Part shown: positions 59,250-64,000 of the stretch, one piece after another
Layout of the letters: the number at the start of each line of letters is the position of its first letter
How positions within the stretch are numbered: position 1 is the first letter of the stretch
Origin: Streptomyces scabiei 87.22
Lineage (GTDB): Bacteria > Actinomycetota > Actinomycetes > Streptomycetales > Streptomycetaceae
Assembly (NCBI RefSeq): GCF_000091305.1
Contig: NC_013929.1
Coordinates: 4,712,001-4,776,000, forward strand
Direction of reading: 5' to 3'
DNA: 64,000 bases
Program-made: the position numbers and the translations under genes
The notes under the pieces: model-generated
Database searches by the model: none
Told to the model about the DNA's origin: nothing
Seen by the model: the letters and a program-made list of their open reading frames with translations, nothing else

Positions 59250-60800
59250 ATGGCGGACATATTTGACGCCTACGCGTTGGCCGACGCGTGGGACGAGATG
59301 TTTGAGCGGCCGGGTGAGGTCAGGACCGCCTATGAGCCGGTGCTGGCGGCGCTCCGGCCCATCGAGCCGGGCGAACTGCGGTTCAGGGCCGACCAGATGG
59401 CCCGCGCGTTCACCGACCGGGGCGTGACGTACGCCTTCGCGGGCGAGGAGCGGCCCTGGCCGCTGGACCTGGTGCCGAGGATCCTGGACGCCCTGGAATG
59501 GGACCTCGTCCAGCGCGGGGTGGCGCAGCGCGTACGGGCGTTGGAGGCGTACCTCGCGGACGCCTACGGGCCGTGCCGGGCCTTCGAGGACGGGGTCGTG
59601 CCCTGGCGGCTGCTCCTCAACTCCCCGCACTTCCACCGGGCCGCGCACGGGGTGGAACCGCCGGGCGGGGTCCGTATCCATGTCGCCGGCATCGACCTCG
59701 TACGCGACGAGGCGGGCGACTTCCGCGTGCTGGAGGACAACGTCCGGGTGCCGTCCGGGGTGTCGTACGTCATCGAGAACCGGCGCGCGATGACCCGCGT
59801 GTTCCCCTCCCTCTTCGCCGAGCAGCACGTGGTGCCCGTCGACGGCTACGCGCAACGGCTGCTCGCCGCGCTGCGGGCCGCCGCGCCCGGCGGCATCGGA
59901 GACCCGCGCGTGGTCGTCCTCACCCCCGGCCCCAACAACGCCGCCTACTTCGAGCACGCCCTGCTGGCACGGCTGATGGGCGTGCAGCTGGTGGAGGGGC
60001 ACGATCTCGTCTGCCGGGGCAACCGCGTGTGGATGCGGACGACCCGCGGGGAGATGCCCGTCCATGTCGTATACCGGCGGCTCGACGACGACTTCCTCGA
60101 TCCCCTCCACTTCCGGCCGGACTCGGTGATCGGCTGCCCGGGGATCATGGGCGCGGCGATGGCGGGGAACGTCACGCTCGCGAACGCGGTGGGCAACGGC
60201 ATCGCGGACGACAAGCTCCTCTACACCTACGTCCCCGACCTCATCCGCTACTACCTCCGGGAGGAGCCCGTCCTCCCGAACGTGGAGTCCTTCCGGCCGG
60301 ACGAACCCGGGCAGCTGGAGGCCGTCCTGGACCAGATCGACCAGCTGGTGATCAAGCCGGTCGACGGCGCGGGCGGGCAGGGCATCGTCATCGGGCCGAA
60401 GGCGGACCGGGAGACCCTGGAGCGCACCCGGGAGGCCGTACGGGCCGATCCGCGCGGCTGGATCGCGCAACGGCCGGTGGCGCTGTCCACCTCCCCCACC
60501 CTCGCCGGCGAACGCATGGCCCCCCGCCACATCGACCTGCGGCCCTTCGCCGTGAACGACGGCAGCGACGTGTGGGTGCTGCCCGGCGGGCTGACCCGGG
60601 TCGCCCTCCAGGAGGGCAACCTCATCGTCAACTCCAGCCAGGGCGGCGGCTCCAAGGACACCTGGGTGCTCGCCGAGGGGACCGCCGAGCAGCGCTTCGA
60701 GGAGACCGGCGGGCCGGGTCCGCTGCCGGAGAAGGCGCCGCGCCAGCTCGACCCCGACGGCACCCGTACGGTCGTACAGGAAGGGGCGCAGCAGCAGTGA
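59250..60800 (+). CDS. circularly permuted type-2 ATP-grasp protein
   Basis: 516-aa protein of the CP_ATPgrasp family: FRADQMARAFTDRGVTYAF, VPWRLLLNSPHFHRAAHG, GGVRIHVAGIDLVRDEAGDFRVLEDNVRVPSGVSYVIENRR, VVVLTPGPNNAAYFEHALLARLMG, DQLVIKPVDGAGGQGIVIGP and RHIDLRPFAVNDG. These are related to glutathionylspermidine-synthase-type ligases and are predicted to form an amide bond on a peptide-like substrate. It is first of three coupled genes: its TGA overlaps the next GTG (60797-60800). Confidence 0.93.
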   Translation: MADIFDAYALADAWDEMFERPGEVRTAYEPVLAALRPIEPGELRFRADQMARAFTDRGVTYAFAGEERPWPLDLVPRILDALEWDLVQRGVAQRVRALEAYLADAYGPCRAFEDGVVPWRLLLNSPHFHRAAHGVEPPGGVRIHVAGIDLVRDEAGDFRVLEDNVRVPSGVSYVIENRRAMTRVFPSLFAEQHVVPVDGYAQRLLAALRAAAPGGIGDPRVVVLTPGPNNAAYFEHALLARLMGVQLVEGHDLVCRGNRVWMRTTRGEMPVHVVYRRLDDDFLDPLHFRPDSVIGCPGIMGAAMAGNVTLANAVGNGIADDKLLYTYVPDLIRYYLREEPVLPNVESFRPDEPGQLEAVLDQIDQLVIKPVDGAGGQGIVIGPKADRETLERTREAVRADPRGWIAQRPVALSTSPTLAGERMAPRHIDLRPFAVNDGSDVWVLPGGLTRVALQEGNLIVNSSQGGGSKDTWVLAEGTAEQRFEETGGPGPLPEKAPRQLDPDGTRTVVQEGAQQQ

Positions 60801-61732
60801 ACGACGTGATCCTCTCCCGGATAGCCGAGGCCCTGACCTGGACGGGACGGTACGTGGAACGGGCCGACGCGACGGGCCGCATCCTCGACGCCTACCTCCA
60901 CCGCCTCCTCGAGGACCCCTGGCGCGACGAGGACGCGGCCTGCCGCTCGCTGTACGCGATCCTCGGCGTCGACGCGCCCGAGGTGCACTGCGACATGCAG
61001 CAGGTCCTGGACCGGCTGGCCTTCGACGCCCGCTCGACGGGCTCCATCGAGGGCGCGCTCGGGGCCGCGCGGCTCAACGCCCGCAGCGCCCGCGAGGCGG
61101 TGTCGTCGGAGATGTGGGAGTGCCTGAACTCCACCTGGCACGCGCTCGCCGACCAGCGCACGGCCGCGCGCCGCACGGGCGGCCCGTACGCGTATCTGGA
61201 GCTGGTACGGCGTCGCGCGGCCCTCTTCTTCGGGCTTGCGGACTCCACGATGAGCCGCGACGACAGCTGGCGGTTCGTGGTGCTGGGCCGCAGCCTGGAG
61301 CGGGTGGACATGACCGTGCGGCTGCTGTCGGTACGGGTGCTGGACGCGGCGCACGCGCCCGACTGGCCGACCCTGCTGAGCGCGAGCGGCGCCGACGAGG
61401 CGTACGCGCGGGTGCACGGCGGTTTCGGCGACAGCCCCAAGGTCGCCGAGTTCCTGCTGCTCGACCGGGACTTCCCGCGCTCGGCGCTGCACGCGCTGAC
61501 CACGGCGGAGGAGTGCCTGGCCGCGCTCGGCCGCCCCCGCCAGGACCCGGCCCGCCGTCCGATCGGCGCCCTGCGCACCCACCTCGAATACCTCGACTCC
61601 GAGTCCCTGGAGGCGGGCCTGCCGACGCTGCTGCGGGATCTGCAGCACGCGTGCATGGCCTCGGCGGAGGCGGTGGCCGAGAAGTTCTTCCCGTACCAGG
61701 GGCCCGTCGAGTGGGCCCAGGAAGGCGCGTGA
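60797..61732 (+). CDS. alpha-E domain protein
   Basis: 311-aa all-helical protein starting MNDVILSRIAEALTWTGRYVERADATGRILDAYLHRLLEDP, the hallmark of the alpha-E (DUF403) family. SYFW-like Trp/Arg residues recur: NARSAREAVSSEMWECLNSTW, DDSWRFVVLGRSLERVDMTVRLL, and FLLLDRDFPRSALHAL. Alpha-E proteins occur almost only with permuted ATP-grasp ligases and transglutaminases; an enzyme or adaptor role is proposed. Both ends overlap neighbours by 4 nt (GTGA). Confidence 0.92.
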   Translation: MNDVILSRIAEALTWTGRYVERADATGRILDAYLHRLLEDPWRDEDAACRSLYAILGVDAPEVHCDMQQVLDRLAFDARSTGSIEGALGAARLNARSAREAVSSEMWECLNSTWHALADQRTAARRTGGPYAYLELVRRRAALFFGLADSTMSRDDSWRFVVLGRSLERVDMTVRLLSVRVLDAAHAPDWPTLLSASGADEAYARVHGGFGDSPKVAEFLLLDRDFPRSALHALTTAEECLAALGRPRQDPARRPIGALRTHLEYLDSESLEAGLPTLLRDLQHACMASAEAVAEKFFPYQGPVEWAQEGA

Positions 61733-62643
61733 GCACGATGAACCTGCCTGGAGCGGCCGGAGCGGCTGAGGCGGCCGGAGCAGCCGGGGCGGGTGGGCGG
61801 GCGACCCGGCGCCTGCGCATCCGGCACATCACCCGCGTCGCGTACGCGCAGCCCGCGGCCTCCTCCCACAACGAGGTCCGCATGACCCCGCTGACCCTGC
61901 CGGGCCAGACCACCCTGGACGCCCGGGTGCTGGTGAACCCCTCGACGCCGACCTGGTCGTACTGGGACTACTGGGGCACCCAGGTCACCGGCTTCGACCT
62001 CATCGAGCCCCACTCCGACCTGACGATCACCGCGACCAGCCTGGTGGAGACGGCCCCGCCGGAGCCGCTGCCGGACGCGCCCGGGTGGGCGGAGGTCCAC
62101 CGGGCGAGCGCGGGCTCCCGACTGCTGGAGTACCTGGCCGCGACCGGCCGTACGACCCTGCCGGCCGCGCTGCTGGACCGGGCCCGGGAGGTGTCCGCCG
62201 GCCTCGACGTGCACGGGACGGCGACGGCGGTCTCGGCGATGGTCGCCGACCACGTGGCGTACGTGCCGGGCGCGACCGGGGTGCACACCAGCGCGGCCCA
62301 GGCGTGGGAGCAGGGGGCCGGAGTCTGCCAGGACATCGCCCACCTCACCCTCGGCATGCTCCGCGCCCTCGGCCTGCCCGCCCGCTATGTCTCCGGCTAC
62401 CTCCACCCCGAACGCGAGGCCGAGCTGCACCGGCCCGTCGCGGGGCAGAGCCACGCCTGGATCGAGTACTGGGCGGGCGACTGGACCGGCTACGACCCCA
62501 CCAACCGCGTCCCCGCCGACGAGTCCCACGTGGTCGTCGGCCGGGGCCGCGACTACGACGACGTGACCCCGCACAAGGGCGTCTACCGGGGGGTGGCCGG
62601 GGGGCCGCCGGAGGTGACGATCGAGTTCACGCGGGTGGCCTGA
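61729..62643 (+). CDS. transglutaminase-like cysteine protease family protein
   Basis: 304-aa protein. The N-terminal beta domain RRLRIRHITRVAYAQPAASSHNEVRMTPLTLPGQTTLDARVLVNP is typical of the bacterial transglutaminase group. The catalytic triad is intact: Cys in EQGAGVCQDIAHLTLGML, His in AGQSHAWIEYWAG, Asp in WTGYDPTNRVPADESHV. In such operons it is proposed to act as a peptidase on the ATP-grasp product. An Ala/Gly repeat precedes the domain. Terminated by the hairpin at 62685. Confidence 0.93.
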   Translation: MSTMNLPGAAGAAEAAGAAGAGGRATRRLRIRHITRVAYAQPAASSHNEVRMTPLTLPGQTTLDARVLVNPSTPTWSYWDYWGTQVTGFDLIEPHSDLTITATSLVETAPPEPLPDAPGWAEVHRASAGSRLLEYLAATGRTTLPAALLDRAREVSAGLDVHGTATAVSAMVADHVAYVPGATGVHTSAAQAWEQGAGVCQDIAHLTLGMLRALGLPARYVSGYLHPEREAELHRPVAGQSHAWIEYWAGDWTGYDPTNRVPADESHVVVGRGRDYDDVTPHKGVYRGVAGGPPEVTIEFTRVA

Positions 62644-62684
62644 GAGGGCCGGGAAGGGCCCTGGGCGGGGTTCCGGTGGCCCGG

Positions 62685-62706
62685 GGCCGGGGGCGGGGCC
62701 CCGGCC
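62685..62706. terminator. hairpin between convergent genes
   Basis: GGCCGGGG (62685-62692) with CCCCGGCC (62699-62706), 6-nt loop, 41 bp after the transglutaminase stop and 17 bp before the binding-protein stop. Confidence 0.65.
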
Positions 62707-62723
62707 TGTCTGGCCTTCGGGGG

Positions 62724-63881
62724 TTACTCCAGGCCGGCCGCTTCGCACCGGGCCTTGAAGGCCGAGGTGCAGATCTGCTTGACCGTGTAGATGCCGTCGG
62801 CGACGACCGTGTCCTTGATGTTCGACTTGGTCAGCGCGACCGGCGGCACCAGCTGGGCCGGGATCTTCTTGGTGGTCGGGGAGTCGATGCTGTCCTTGGC
62901 AAGTGCGTCGAACTCGATGGAGCGGCCCTGGACCTTGGCGACGGCCATCTCGGCGGCGGCCGCGGCCTGCGTCGGGAACGACTTGTACACGGTCATGTAC
63001 TGGTCGCCCGTGAGGATCCGCTGCACGGCGTCCAGGTCGGCGTCCTGTCCGGTGACCGGCGGCACCTTGGCGACACCGGCGGTCTTCAGGACGTCGATGA
63101 CGGCGCCGGCGATGCCGTCGTTCGCGGCGTAGACGGCGTCGATGTTGTCGACGCCCAGCTTGGAGACGGCCTTCTCCATGTTCGCCTTCGCGACGACCGG
63201 GTCCCAGTCCTTGGTGTCGAACGTCTCGGAGATCGTCACCTTGTCCTGCAGCTCGGAGAGCGCGCCCTCCTTGAACATGGCGGCGTTGGGGTCGGTGGGC
63301 GACCCGTTCATCATGACGATCTTGTTGGCGGCGCTGTCGCCCAGGTCCTCCACCAGCGAGCGGCCCTGCACCTGCCCGACGAGCTCGTTGTCGAAGGAGA
63401 CGTAACCGTCGATCGGGCCCTGCGCCAGGCGGTCGTAGGCGATGACGGGGATACCCGCGTCGTGTGCGGACTGCACGGCGGGAGCGATGGCCTTGGAGTC
63501 CACGGCGTCGACGATGATGATGTCGACCTTGTCCTCGACCATCTGCTTCATCTGCCCGGTCTGGGTCTCCGGGTCCTTCTCCGCGTTGGCGTACTTGGTG
63601 ATGCCCTTGTTGTCGGTGAGCTCCGCGATCTTCTTCTTGATGTTGGGGTAGTCGAACTGCTCGTACCGCTTGGTGTCCTTGTCGGGGAACAGCACGCCCA
63701 CCGTGATGTCGTCGCCCTTCGTGGGGCTGGCCTCCGCGCTGTCCCCGACGTCCACGACCCCGCAGGCGGCGAGGGAGACGGCCGCCGCGGAGGCGGCGAG
63801 GGCGGTGGCGGCGCGGCGCAGGGCGGTGGTGCGACGACGTATACGAGTGCCAGGGGTATTACGGGTGGTACGGGCGTTCAC
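62724..63881 (-). CDS. sugar ABC transporter substrate-binding lipoprotein (XylF/ChvE-like)
   Basis: 385-aa lipoprotein, GTG start at 63881. Signal peptide with lipobox VSLAACG after TALRRAATALAASAAA. The type-I periplasmic-binding fold is clear: ITVGVLFPDKDTKRYEQFD, VDIIIVDAVDSKAIAPAVQSAHDAGIPVIAYDRLAQGPIDGYVSFDNELVGQVQG, NKIVMMNGSPTDPNAAMFKEGA, and VYAANDGIAGAVIDVLK. Xylose or multiple-sugar ligands are typical. The ATPase and permease would be expected downstream on the minus strand, but the transglutaminase gene lies there instead, so partners are elsewhere. The upstream region runs to the window end without another gene. Confidence 0.93.
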   Translation of the reverse strand: MNARTTRNTPGTRIRRRTTALRRAATALAASAAAVSLAACGVVDVGDSAEASPTKGDDITVGVLFPDKDTKRYEQFDYPNIKKKIAELTDNKGITKYANAEKDPETQTGQMKQMVEDKVDIIIVDAVDSKAIAPAVQSAHDAGIPVIAYDRLAQGPIDGYVSFDNELVGQVQGRSLVEDLGDSAANKIVMMNGSPTDPNAAMFKEGALSELQDKVTISETFDTKDWDPVVAKANMEKAVSKLGVDNIDAVYAANDGIAGAVIDVLKTAGVAKVPPVTGQDADLDAVQRILTGDQYMTVYKSFPTQAAAAAEMAVAKVQGRSIEFDALAKDSIDSPTTKKIPAQLVPPVALTKSNIKDTVVADGIYTVKQICTSAFKARCEAAGLE

Positions 63882-64000
63882 ATCAAGGGCCTTCCGGGCG
63901 TGGGTGCAGCAACTGCGACCCATGTGGCTGAAAGCCAACGCGGTGACCACCTCAGCGTCAAGGACCCATCACTTAACGAGATGACAACAGCCTTGTGTGG

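Noticed and set aside
63850..63866. Sequence GGTATTACGGGTGG resembling the 20-bp two-component motif
   Set aside because: Lies inside the signal-peptide coding region of the sugar-binding protein and lacks the conserved TCTCA start.

Overview
The window is chromosomal DNA of a Streptomyces or very close relative. GC content is very high with strong third-position GC bias, there are many GTG starts and 4- or 8-nt gene overlaps, and the gene set is typically streptomycete: SLATT, DUF397/DUF5753, DUF3151, WhiJ-like remnants, a CYP107-type P450 and a HAIR-controlled clpB. As far as I recall it, the order (recR/ybaB, kinase, purA, kyn genes, fba, pyrE, aminotransferase, clpB, sugar-binding protein) follows the conserved core of the Streptomyces chromosome. 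I saw no tRNA, rRNA, CRISPR array, intact insertion sequence or prophage.

Layout. 1-4.5 kb: recR (cut by the window edge), a YbaB/EbfC protein, a SLATT membrane protein and a PASTA-less Ser/Thr kinase. 4.5-11.6 kb: a MarR/DJ-1 pair behind a striking double operator, a class-III aminotransferase, a GntR regulator coupled to a GT2/membrane fusion glycosyltransferase, and small conserved genes. 11.7-16.9 kb: purA divergent from a diacylglycerol-kinase-like protein, a three-gene operon of secreted proteins (one of the I36 inhibitor family), and a secreted RGEG-repeat protein behind a long palindrome. 17.0-19.6 kb: a decayed DUF397/DUF5753/HATPase locus, GNAT, a probably leaderless DNA-binding protein, and a MarR-type repressor next to an ABC exporter (19.7-22.3 kb). 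22.9-30.8 kb: P450, then two paralogous HK/RR systems, one of them in an operon with an acyltransferase and a secreted alpha/beta hydrolase. Both operon promoters carry the same 20-bp motif.

30.8-34.3 kb holds the kynurenine pathway genes (kynA-kynU overlapping, kynB downstream). 34.5-42.8 kb is housekeeping: DUF3151, a 14-TM MFS pump, fbaA, pyrE, an epimerase, a CoxG-like protein, a membrane-fused spermidine-synthase-like protein and DUF2617. 43.2-50.6 kb is accessory in character: three Gly/Ser/Cys-rich membrane-anchored small proteins and the possible stump of a fourth bracket a probably imported module (Tat-secreted amidohydrolase, MMPL transporter, OmpR-type two-component system). The amidohydrolase and MMPL genes diverge from near-identical 37-bp elements. 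50.7-55.5 kb: PLP aminotransferase, YbjN protein and clpB.

56.2-58.9 kb is the most intriguing locus: a short secreted peptide ending in two copies of DSSWG, a degenerate Rieske-like protein, and two paralogous LuxR-type regulators. 59.2-62.6 kb is a translationally coupled ATP-grasp/alpha-E/transglutaminase operon. The window ends with a sugar-binding lipoprotein.

All assignments rest on reading protein motifs and gene context; no database search or structure prediction was run.
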